Part shown: positions 1 through 5,532 of the stretch, piece by piece
How positions within the stretch are numbered: position 1 is the first letter of the stretch
Layout: each line of letters starts with the position of its first letter
Assembly (NCBI GenBank): GCA_023266455.1
Contig: JAHFQD010000103.1
Span: forward strand, 609-6,863
Length of the DNA stretch: 6,255 nt
Direction: 5' to 3'
From: Candidatus Muproteobacteria bacterium
GTDB taxonomy: Bacteria; Pseudomonadota; Gammaproteobacteria; Acidiferrobacterales; Sulfurifustaceae
Notes under the pieces: model-generated
What the model saw: the letters and a program-made list of their open reading frames with translations, nothing else
Database searches by the model: none
What the model was told of the DNA's origin: nothing
Program-made: the position numbers and the translations under genes

Positions 1-116
1 CCAAGGAAAACCAACGCCACCGCGGTCAACCACAAACGTGTGACACGCGATTCCGTTACCGCGTCGCGGCGATGGCCTAAGGGAACAACAAGATGCGCAG
101 CGACGGTACCGGACAT
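1..116 (-). CDS. cysW: Sulfate ABC transporter permease CysW (N-terminal 38 codons, runs off the window)
   Basis: CysW is the second inner-membrane permease subunit of the sulfate/thiosulfate importer and pairs with CysT. Only the first 38 codons are inside the window. The reading starts M-S-G-T-V-A-A-H and contains T-E-S-R (residues 21-24) just before a hydrophobic stretch (W-L-T-A-V-A-L-V-F-L), which is the first membrane segment. A T-E-x-R motif before this helix is typical of CysW. The ATG at 116-114 begins 2 bp after the cysT stop, and an AGGGG Shine-Dalgarno sequence lies in the last codons of cysT. The identity rests on this short N-terminus plus position directly after sbp-cysT, which is the standard gene order. 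The EAA loop and the rest of the protein lie outside, so completeness cannot be judged. Confidence 0.85.
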   Translation of the reverse strand, partial: MSGTVAAHLVVPLGHRRDAVTESRVTRLWLTAVALVFL

Positions 117-118
117 CG

Positions 119-955
119 TTATATCCCCTTTGAGCCGCGGCGTTGGGTCCACGCCTGCAGCAAGTTGATGGCGAGCAACAATGCGAACGACGCGACCAAC
201 ATGACCACTGCGATCGCGGTGGCGCCGGCATAGTCGTATTGCTCAAGCTTTGTGATGATGATGAGCGGCGTAATCTCCGACACCAGCGGAACATTGCCGG
301 CGATGAACACAACCGATCCGTATTCGCCGACCGCGCGCGCGAATGACAACGCGAACCCGGTCAGCAAAGCCGGCAATAAGTGCGGAAGAATAATCATCAG
401 AAACGTCTGCGCGCGATTTGCGCCCAAACTCGCCGCCGCCTCTTCTACTTCGAATTCGAGGTCTTCGAGCACCGGCTGCACCGTACGCACCACGAATGGT
501 AAGCCGACGAAAACGAGCGCGATGAATACGCCTAGCGGCGTGAATGCGATCTTGACGCCGAGTGCCGCGAACCATTTACCGATCCAACCGTTCTCGGCGT
601 ATACCGCGGTGAGCGCAATGCCGGCGACCGCGGTCGGCAATGCGAACGGAATATCCACCAGCGCGTCGACGAGACGTTTCCCCGGGAACGAATAACGAAC
701 GAGCACCCAAGCGACGAGCAAACCGAACACGGCGTTCACCGCGGCCGCCGCAAGCGCGGTGCCGAATGAAAGTCGATAGGAAGCGACCACGCGCTCTGAC
801 GTAACGGTGGCCCAAAAGTCGCCCCAACTCAGCGTCGTGGTTTTGATAAACGCCGCCGCCAACGGAATCAGCACGATGAGTCCGAGATAGGCCAGCGTAA
901 AACCCAGCGTGAAGTTGAACCCCGGCAAAACGCCGGCTTTGCGCAACACCGTCAT
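119..955 (-). CDS. cysT: Sulfate ABC transporter permease CysT (CysU)
   Basis: CysT is an inner-membrane permease subunit that forms the sulfate/thiosulfate channel with CysW, powered by CysA and fed by Sbp/CysP. The product is 278 aa, the family's normal length. Hydrophobic segments are visible near residues 18-37, 62-88, 98-120, 140-158, 190-220 and 243-268, which fits six membrane helices. The cytoplasmic EAA loop that docks on the ATPase is clear at about 169-198, with E-E-A-A-A-S-L-G-A at 171-179 and a following P-H-L-L-P. The motif R-A-V-G-E-Y-G-S (207-214) is also typical of CysT. The ATG at 955-953 overlaps the sbp TAA by one base (TAATG), and a GGGG run upstream can act as ribosome site, so translation is probably coupled to sbp. 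No frameshift or missing motif is seen. It could be labelled cysU, a synonym. Confidence 0.95.
   Translation of the reverse strand: MTVLRKAGVLPGFNFTLGFTLAYLGLIVLIPLAAAFIKTTTLSWGDFWATVTSERVVASYRLSFGTALAAAAVNAVFGLLVAWVLVRYSFPGKRLVDALVDIPFALPTAVAGIALTAVYAENGWIGKWFAALGVKIAFTPLGVFIALVFVGLPFVVRTVQPVLEDLEFEVEEAAASLGANRAQTFLMIILPHLLPALLTGFALSFARAVGEYGSVVFIAGNVPLVSEITPLIIITKLEQYDYAGATAIAVVMLVASFALLLAINLLQAWTQRRGSKGI
122..135 (-). promoter_or_regulatory. Ribosome binding site of cysW inside the end of cysT
   Basis: On the minus strand the sequence TCAAAGGGGATATAACGATG spans the last cysT codons, its TAA and the cysW ATG. AAGGGG is a good Shine-Dalgarno match about 8-9 nt before the ATG. It supports the 116-114 ATG as the cysW start and implies reinitiation by ribosomes finishing cysT. 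Confidence 0.6.
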
Positions 956-1953
956 TATCGGCCCCGCGTGTAGATTTGATCGAACACGCCGCCGTCAGCG
1001 AAGTGCGTTTTTTGCGCTTTCTGCCAACCGCCGAAAACTTCATCGACGGTGAACAGTTTTACCTTGGCGAAGGTATTGGCGTATTTGCTCGCTACCGCTG
1101 GCAGTCGCGGCCGATAAAAATGTTTCGCGGCGATCTCCTGTCCTTCGGGCGAATACAAATAATCTAAATACGCTTGCGCGACTTTGCGCGTGCCGTGCTT
1201 GTCGACGACCTTATCCACGATCGCCACCGGCGGTTCGGCAAGAACGCTCGCCGACGGCGTGACGATTTCGAATTTTTCCGGACCGAGTTCTTTGACGGCG
1301 AGATACGCTTCGTTTTCCCATGCGACTAACACATCGCCGATACCGCGTTCGGCGAACGTCGTCGTGGCGCCGCGCGCGCCGGAATCGAGCACTTTAACGT
1401 TGCGATATAACTGCGAAACGAATTCGCGCGCCTTGGTTTCGTTGCCACCGGGCTGCTTAAGCGTATAGCCCCATGCGGCGAGATAATTCCAACGCGCGCC
1501 GCCCGAAGTCTTAGGATTCGGCGCGATCACGTCTACACCAGGTCGCACTAAGTCGTTCCAGTCGCGAATCGCCTTGGGATTCCCCTTACGAACAAGAAAG
1601 ACAATCGTGGAGGTATAGGGCGCGCTGTTATAAGCAAACTTTTTTTGCCAATCGGAAGGAATAAAACCCTTCTGGGCGATGGCGTCGATGTCGTAAGCGA
1701 GCGCCAAGGTCACGATGTCCGCTTCCAAACCATCAATAACCGCACGTGCTTGTTTACCGGAACCGCCGTGGGATTGACGAAAAGTCACCTTCGCACCGGA
1801 TTTCTTCTGATAGTCCCGACCAAACGCCGCGTTAACCTCTTGATAAAGCTCGCGGGTAGGGTCGTACGAGACATTCAATAAAACGATCTCGGCGACCGCG
1901 GTTTGTATCGATAACACGAATATCGTCGCTATCGCCAGAAAATGCTTCGACAT
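955..1953 (-). CDS. sbp: Periplasmic sulfate-binding protein Sbp
   Basis: This is the periplasmic binding protein that captures sulfate (possibly also thiosulfate) and hands it to CysT/CysW. The 332-aa product matches the family length. Residues 1-21 form a Sec signal peptide (M-S-K-H, hydrophobic core, then T-A-V-A before E22). The mature protein opens with the family signature [13 protein letters not shown] (25-37). It then carries [11 protein letters not shown] (60-70), [11 protein letters not shown] (75-85), the [10 protein letters not shown] block (146-155) with conserved oxyanion-pocket residues, and G-A-R-G-A-T-T-T-F (192-200). It is first in an sbp-cysT-cysW operon. The ATG at 1953-1951 is preceded by GGGGAG at 5-nt spacing and by a 7-bp hairpin that touches the start codon. 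Whether sulfate or thiosulfate is preferred (Sbp versus CysP) cannot be decided by eye. CysB-type control by sulfur supply is expected from the family. Confidence 0.93.
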   Translation of the reverse strand: MSKHFLAIATIFVLSIQTAVAEIVLLNVSYDPTRELYQEVNAAFGRDYQKKSGAKVTFRQSHGGSGKQARAVIDGLEADIVTLALAYDIDAIAQKGFIPSDWQKKFAYNSAPYTSTIVFLVRKGNPKAIRDWNDLVRPGVDVIAPNPKTSGGARWNYLAAWGYTLKQPGGNETKAREFVSQLYRNVKVLDSGARGATTTFAERGIGDVLVAWENEAYLAVKELGPEKFEIVTPSASVLAEPPVAIVDKVVDKHGTRKVAQAYLDYLYSPEGQEIAAKHFYRPRLPAVASKYANTFAKVKLFTVDEVFGGWQKAQKTHFADGGVFDQIYTRGR

Positions 1954-1982
1954 AGGAGCTCCCCGAAAATTTATTAGCTCCT
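1954..1982 (-). promoter_or_regulatory. Hairpin abutting the sbp start codon, with the Shine-Dalgarno in loop and stem
   Basis: In the sbp mRNA, AGGAGCU (1982-1976) and AGCUCCU (1960-1954) are perfect 7-nt complements separated by a 15-nt A/U-rich loop ending in GGGG. The 3' arm ends directly at the AUG. The usable ribosome site GGGGAG (1964-1959) lies half in the loop and half in the stem, and the 5' arm is itself a consensus Shine-Dalgarno sequence that the stem would hide. The repeat is seen directly; a role in limiting translation is inference. Confidence 0.45.
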
Positions 1983-2041
1983 GAAGCCTACGCAGAGGTT
2001 CTAAAGACTGGAAATGACATTTCGTTCAAAGCATATGCACT

Positions 2042-2077
2042 ATTATCTAAAGAAAATTTAGTTATATGTTCATAACT
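2042..2077 (-). promoter_or_regulatory. Candidate sbp operon promoter with a LysR-type (CysB-like) dyad
   Basis: On the minus strand GATAAT (2047-2042) is a good -10 hexamer. At 17-nt spacing the -35 position reads AACATA, which is poor, as expected for an activator-dependent promoter. Overlapping that -35 is a perfect dyad, AGTTAT-N6-ATAACT (2060-2077), with a second short inverted repeat CTAAA-N5-TTTAG (2047-2061) next to it. Sulfate operons are usually activated by the LysR-type protein CysB, whose sites are A/T-rich imperfect dyads near -35. The implied leader is about 80 nt. The sites are visible; CysB binding is inference, since the CysB consensus is loose. Confidence 0.35.
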
Positions 2078-2340
2078 GCGTCTCCTTGCTTCGCGAGAGT
2101 GACAAGGCAAGCCGCCAACCTTCGTCCACTCGCCGAACCCCGCCGCCGTATTAATGTGGCCCGCGTTTCCGAGATCAATAAAACAACTGCCCCACAACGT
2201 CGCCCATTCCAACGCGCGTTGATAAGTCATCCACGGATCATCGCGACTAGCGACGAGAACGGTTGGAAACGGCAGCGCTGTCGTCGGCAGACGATGCGCT
2301 AATTGAAACTTGTCGGGATCGGCCAGGCCGCGCCAATCCG
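2070..2340 (-). pseudogene. C-terminal remnant of an RBBP9/YdeN-family serine hydrolase
   Basis: Reading the minus strand from about 2338 gives a peptide with L-P-F-P-T-V-L-V-A-S-R-D-D-P-W-M followed by A-L-E-W-A-T-L-W-G-S-C-F-I-D-L and G-N-A-G-H-I-N-T-A-A-G-F-G-E-W. This is the C-terminal half of the RBBP9/YdeN alpha/beta hydrolase family, with the catalytic Asp (S-R-D-D-P) and His (A-G-H-I-N, codon at 2158-2156) present. The N-terminal half with the nucleophile motif G-H-S-L-G is missing, the frame has no plausible start, and a stop lies upstream at 2389-2387. After G-E-W-T-K the frame runs into unrelated sequence. A one-base deletion near 2117-2120 would restore G-W-R-L-A-L-S-L-S-R-S and a TGA at 2072-2070, the likely old stop. 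So the gene is 5'-truncated and frameshifted. It fills most of the long gap upstream of sbp. Family assignment is by recognition of motifs, not by a search. Confidence 0.6.
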
Positions 2341-2415
2341 ATCGCGCAATCGCTCCGCGGTGAATGCCGTACTGATATTTTATTCGTTAGATATGCGGAA
2401 TCGGGGCGGGGGTTT

Positions 2416-2436
2416 AAAAAGAATAATATATTATTC
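2416..2436 (-). terminator. Perfect 16-bp AT-rich palindrome followed by T5 (weak terminator or operator)
   Basis: GAATAATATATTATTC at 2421-2436 is its own reverse complement. Read on the minus strand it lies about 50 nt past the stop of the binding-protein gene and is followed at once by TTTTT (2420-2416), the layout of an intrinsic terminator. The stem would be A/U-rich with a single G-C pair per arm, so it would be weak. A GC-rich mini-hairpin, GCGTG-GGT-CACGC (2448-2460), lies just before it. An operator for a dimeric regulator is an equal alternative. Confidence 0.3.
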
Positions 2437-2487
2437 AAACAATCCGTGCGTGGGTCACGCCGACTCTACGTAACCACTTCACCGATG

Positions 2488-3633
2488 TTATTTACTGATG
2501 GTTTCGACGACTTCCCATTTACCATTCTTCACGCGGTAAATCGTAACCGCGCCGGTCTTGATGTCGCCGTTCTGATCGAACGCCACGGTCCCGCTGACGC
2601 CGTTCATTTCCAAACGTGCCAACACTGGTAAATATTTCGCAGGGTCGGCGGAATCGGCTTTTTGCATAGCGGTCATCAACGCCATCGCGGCGTCGTAGGC
2701 ATACGGCGCGTGCGATTGAACCGCGCCGTAACGAGCGGTGTATTTCGCTTTAAACGCTTTGCCGCCCGGCATTCCTTCCAATGGCAAACCGGGCGATGCC
2801 GCCATCGTCTCTTCCGCGTCTTTACCGGCGAGGCGAATGAATCCATCGGTCTGTACGCCGTCGCCGCCGAGGAACAAAGTCTTCATGCCCAGTGAACGCA
2901 ATTGTTTCACCAAGATTTCTGCCCGTGCTTCGGTTCCGCCGTAAAAAATAAGATCGGGATTTTTATTTTTTGTCGAGGCGGCGAGCATTTCGATGGCGTC
3001 GCTTTTATCGTCGGCATCGGCGCGCTGCACCACTTCACCGCCGGCCATCACCACCGATTTCGCGAAGTCGTCGGCCAGTTCGCGCCCAGACATCGTGCGA
3101 TCGTCAATAACGGCGACGCGTTTTGCGCCCATCTTGTTTACCGCGAAGTCGCTCAATGCCAACGCTTGTTGATGTTGATTCGTCATCACGCGGAACGTGG
3201 TCTTGTGCCCTTGCGAGGTGTAAGCCGTGGCCGTCGTCGACGGCGAGATTTGCGGAACACCGGCTTCGGAATAAATTTTCGACGCGGGAACCGAGGTCGT
3301 GGAATCCGTATACCCGATGACGCCTTTGACGCGCGTGTCGATCAAAGTTTGTGCCGCCGACGCAGCTTTCTTGGGATCGCCCTGATCGTCTTCGCTCGTT
3401 AAATGGAATCGAACTTTGCGGCCGCCTAACGTGAGCACCGGGCGCGCGTTCATTTCATCGACCGCGAGCTGCACGCCGTTCTCTTGATCCTTCCCGAGAT
3501 AGCTGAGCGGTCCCGTCAGCGGACCGACAGAGCCGATGCAAACGACGTCCGGCTTGTCGCACATGCTAGTACGACCGCAGGCCGCCAGCAGGCTGAGCAA
3601 CAAGATAACGCCGATTTTCAGGAAAGGAGCCAT
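2488..3633 (-). CDS. LivJ/LivK-type ABC transporter substrate-binding lipoprotein
   Basis: This is a type I periplasmic binding protein of the branched-chain amino acid (LivJ/LivK, Peripla_BP_6) family, 381 aa from the ATG at 3633. That start is chosen because it opens a lipoprotein signal (K6, hydrophobic 7-16, lipobox L-A-A-C ending at C19). The reading frame stays open further upstream, to 3837, but that part overlaps amiB and has no family features. The second residue after Cys is not Asp, so outer-membrane sorting or simple envelope tethering is possible. Family motifs include G-P-L-T-G-P-L-S-Y-L-G-K-D (37-49), E-D-D-Q-G-D-P (81-87), P-A-S-K-I-Y (116-121), F-R-V-M (147-150), V-I-D-D-R-T (175-180), Y-G-G-T-E (231-235), G-G-D-G-V (256-260) and A-P-Y-A-Y-D (309-314). 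It is an orphan: no permease or ATPase gene is adjacent. C25 and C32 could form a small disulfide loop. No clear Shine-Dalgarno is seen. The ligand is unknown. Confidence 0.9.
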   Translation of the reverse strand: MAPFLKIGVILLLSLLAACGRTSMCDKPDVVCIGSVGPLTGPLSYLGKDQENGVQLAVDEMNARPVLTLGGRKVRFHLTSEDDQGDPKKAASAAQTLIDTRVKGVIGYTDSTTSVPASKIYSEAGVPQISPSTTATAYTSQGHKTTFRVMTNQHQQALALSDFAVNKMGAKRVAVIDDRTMSGRELADDFAKSVVMAGGEVVQRADADDKSDAIEMLAASTKNKNPDLIFYGGTEARAEILVKQLRSLGMKTLFLGGDGVQTDGFIRLAGKDAEETMAASPGLPLEGMPGGKAFKAKYTARYGAVQSHAPYAYDAAMALMTAMQKADSADPAKYLPVLARLEMNGVSGTVAFDQNGDIKTGAVTIYRVKNGKWEVVETISK

Positions 3634-3660
3634 GCGGTTCTGATGGAGAGTTTTAGGCCG

Positions 3661-3679
3661 GGCCGCGATTCTAGCGGCC
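3661..3679 (-). repeat. GC-rich inverted repeat between amiB and the binding-protein gene
   Basis: GGCCGC (3661-3666) and GCGGCC (3674-3679) are perfect 6-bp complements around a 7-nt loop. No T-run follows on the minus strand, so it is not a standard intrinsic terminator. The loop contains the TAGAAT hexamer proposed as a -10 element. It may also slow or partly stop read-through from amiB; this is inference. Confidence 0.4.
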
Positions 3680-3697
3680 TCGAGGACGCCGGCACAA
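3668..3697 (-). promoter_or_regulatory. Possible sigma70-type promoter of the binding-protein gene
   Basis: In the 67-bp gap after amiB, the minus strand has TTGTGC (3697-3692), an 18-nt spacer and TAGAAT (3673-3668). The -10 has one mismatch to TATAAT; the -35 matches only in part. The expected leader is about 25-30 nt. It would let the gene be expressed apart from the nnr-tsaE-amiB mRNA, but the match is weak and co-transcription is also possible. Confidence 0.3.
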
Positions 3698-3700
3698 CGA

Positions 3701-5071
3701 TTAACTTTCGCGCTCGGCACCAGGAAGCCGCAAGCGTAATCCCGGGGAAACACGGTTGTCGGAAAGATTATTAATGAATCGCAATACTTCGATATGCACG
3801 TTGTATTGCTTGGCGATAGAGTTAAGCGTTTCGCCATTTTTCACGATGTGCACGCGCGCCGTCGGGGCTTCTGGCGCTGGCGGCGCCATTTCAAAACGAC
3901 TGTTACGTACCAGATACCGCTTCAACCCTTTCAGTACGGCACTGGCAAGCTGCGACTGATACTGCGCATCGCGTAGTTTCTTTTCTTCAGTCGGCGTCGA
4001 AATAAACGCCGTTTCCACTAGCACCGACGGAATATCGGGCGATTTCAGCACCGCGAAGTTCGCTTGCGCCACTCGGCCTGAATGAATCTTGCCGATCTGC
4101 CCGAGCTCGCTCAGCACATCTTCACCGAGCTGCAAACTATGTTCGATCGTCTTTTCCTGCGAGAGATCGAGCAGGGTCCGCTTCACGTCGCTGGTCTTAT
4201 CGTTCAAGCTCACGCCGCCAACCAAGTCGGCGTAGTTTTCGTTATCGGCCAACGCTCGGGCGAGCGCGTGCGTCGCACCGCGTTCCGAAAGTGCGTACAC
4301 CGACGAGCCGTAAGCGATTTTCTTCCCTGGCATGGAGTCGGCGTGAATCGACACGAAGACGTCCGCGCGATGCTGGCGCGCGCGCTGAAACCGGCGACCG
4401 AGCGGCACATAATAATCGCCGTCGCGAATCAACACCGGTCGCATACCCGGCTCGTCCCGCACCAAGCGCGCCAACGCCAGGGCAATCGCCAGTGTCACGT
4501 CTTTTTCGCGAGTGCGGTATTGGCGTCCGATCGCTCCCGGATCTTTGCCGCCATGCCCGGCATCGATCGCGATCACCCACTCGCGCCGCTTCGGCATGAC
4601 CACGCGCGACGTCGGCGCGACGGGCGGCGGTGGCGCCGTTTCTTCCGCTGCCGCTTTCGCCTCTTCCGCTTCGGCTTGCGGATCCATCAAGTCCACGACT
4701 AAACGATGTCCATACTGTCCAGCCGGTTTGAGCACGAAGCTGCGTGTCTTCACTGCGCGCTTGAGCTCGAACACGAAACGCACCGTGTCGTTATCGACGC
4801 GGCTGTCGCGTACCGCGGTAACCAGAGTGTTACTGGCCTCCACTTCCGGAACCGCGCCTTTGAACGATGCTTTATCGAAATCAACTAGTACGCGATCCGG
4901 GCCTTCGAGCGCCGAAACGTGATATTCAGCGACGCCGCTCAGATCGAACACCAAACGTGTGTTATCCGGCGCGCGCCACATGCGCAGATTTTGTATGGAA
5001 ACAGGGGTTGCACCGACCGCGGTCAACGACCACAGCATCGATACTATTAAGAAGGCGCGCGTAAGCTTCAC
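3701..5071 (-). CDS. amiB: N-acetylmuramoyl-L-alanine amidase AmiB/AmiC type (AMIN, Amidase_3, LysM)
   Basis: This zinc amidase cuts the bond between N-acetylmuramic acid and the stem peptide, splitting septal peptidoglycan for daughter-cell separation. The product is 456 aa. A Sec signal (residues 1-21) is followed by an AMIN domain (about 25-130, septal targeting), an Ala/Glu/Pro-rich linker (132-155), an Amidase_3 domain (about 165-388) and a C-terminal LysM repeat (407-450). Zinc ligands are visible as H173 (D-A-G-H-G-G), E189 (T-R-E-K-D) and H243 (S-I-H-A-D); the catalytic Glu is E353 (L-V-E-T-A-F). The block L-L-D-L-S-Q-E-K-T-I-E (300-310) belongs to the inserted helical region that in this family blocks the active site until EnvC/NlpD-type activators act. 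The start is GTG at 5071-5069, overlapping the tsaE stop as GTGA. The name amiB follows the nnr-tsaE-amiB order; by sequence alone it could be called amiC. Confidence 0.95.
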   Translation of the reverse strand: MKLTRAFLIVSMLWSLTAVGATPVSIQNLRMWRAPDNTRLVFDLSGVAEYHVSALEGPDRVLVDFDKASFKGAVPEVEASNTLVTAVRDSRVDNDTVRFVFELKRAVKTRSFVLKPAGQYGHRLVVDLMDPQAEAEEAKAAAEETAPPPPVAPTSRVVMPKRREWVIAIDAGHGGKDPGAIGRQYRTREKDVTLAIALALARLVRDEPGMRPVLIRDGDYYVPLGRRFQRARQHRADVFVSIHADSMPGKKIAYGSSVYALSERGATHALARALADNENYADLVGGVSLNDKTSDVKRTLLDLSQEKTIEHSLQLGEDVLSELGQIGKIHSGRVAQANFAVLKSPDIPSVLVETAFISTPTEEKKLRDAQYQSQLASAVLKGLKRYLVRNSRFEMAPPAPEAPTARVHIVKNGETLNSIAKQYNVHIEVLRFINNLSDNRVSPGLRLRLPGAERES

Positions 5072-5532
5072 GATTCGAGACCTGCGAGGATGGCGGCGCC
5101 GTATTGGTTGTGACCGGTTAGAACGACAGAACGTCCGCGATTAACCGGCTCAATCATAACGTCGAGGTCGGGCGCGGGCAAAAGATTTCCGCCGAGCTCC
5201 GGCCATTCGACGACGCACGTATCATCTCCACGCAGGTAATCTCGTATCCCGATGAACTCGAGTTCTTCGGGATCTTTCAATCGATATAAATCGAAGTGGT
5301 AAAGCGTGAACGAACCGAATGTGTACGGCTCGACCAACGTAAACGTTGGACTTTTAACCGCGCCGCGATAACCGAGCGCTCGTAGAATGCCGCGCACCAT
5401 TGTCGTCTTGCCGGCGCCGAGCGGCCCGCGTAGGTAAATCATCAGATGTTCCATATTAATCCGACCGACCAAGGCCATACCGAGCGCTTCCATCTCGGCT
5501 TCGGTATTAATAGAACGCGTTACCGTCTTCAT
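5068..5532 (-). CDS. tsaE: tRNA t6A37 biosynthesis ATPase TsaE
   Basis: TsaE is a small cytoplasmic P-loop ATPase that works with TsaB and TsaD to complete N6-threonylcarbamoyladenosine at position 37 of ANN-decoding tRNAs. The product is 154 aa from the ATG at 5532-5530, typical of the family. The Walker A motif G-P-L-G-A-G-K-T-T is at 36-44. S-P-T-F-T-L-V-E (61-68), H-F-D-L-Y-R-L (79-85), E-L-E-F-I-G (90-95) and V-V-E-W-P-E (107-112) complete the family pattern. The open frame extends upstream to 5643, but that part is Arg-rich shadow sequence over nnr, and the chosen ATG forms an ATGA overlap with the nnr stop. The amiB GTG overlaps its own TGA. No strong Shine-Dalgarno precedes it, consistent with coupling to nnr translation. 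Confidence 0.95.
   Translation of the reverse strand: MKTVTRSINTEAEMEALGMALVGRINMEHLMIYLRGPLGAGKTTMVRGILRALGYRGAVKSPTFTLVEPYTFGSFTLYHFDLYRLKDPEELEFIGIRDYLRGDDTCVVEWPELGGNLLPAPDLDVMIEPVNRGRSVVLTGHNQYGAAILAGLES

Noticed and set aside
252..695. 147-aa open frame on the plus strand opposite cysT
   Set aside because: Ser/Thr/Asn-rich shadow of the permease codons; cysT explains this DNA fully.
2263..2631. 122-aa plus-strand frame spanning the gap and the end of the LivK-like gene
   Set aside because: It overlaps the coding end of a real gene and the hydrolase remnant antisense, and shows no family features.
2902..3402. 166-aa open frame on the plus strand opposite the LivK-like gene
   Set aside because: Composition is Arg/His-rich and shadow-like, with no family motif and no ribosome site; the opposite strand has a clear gene.
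3623..3642. AAAGGAG followed by ATG on the plus strand, looking like a start site
   Set aside because: The frame ends after three codons (ATG CGG TTC TGA), so it is a chance match inside the antisense of the signal peptide.
3634..3837. Upstream extension of the LivK-like reading frame by 68 codons
   Set aside because: It would overlap the amiB C-terminus by more than 130 bp and bury the lipoprotein signal inside the protein; the ATG at 3633 is far better.
4616..4678. Repetitive Ala/Glu/Pro codons in amiB as a possible DNA repeat
   Set aside because: This is the normal flexible linker between the AMIN and amidase domains; no regular repeat unit is present.
4082..4702. 206-aa open frame on the plus strand opposite amiB
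   Set aside because: It is antisense to a gene with all catalytic motifs intact, has no recognisable domain, and such frames are common opposite GC-rich genes.
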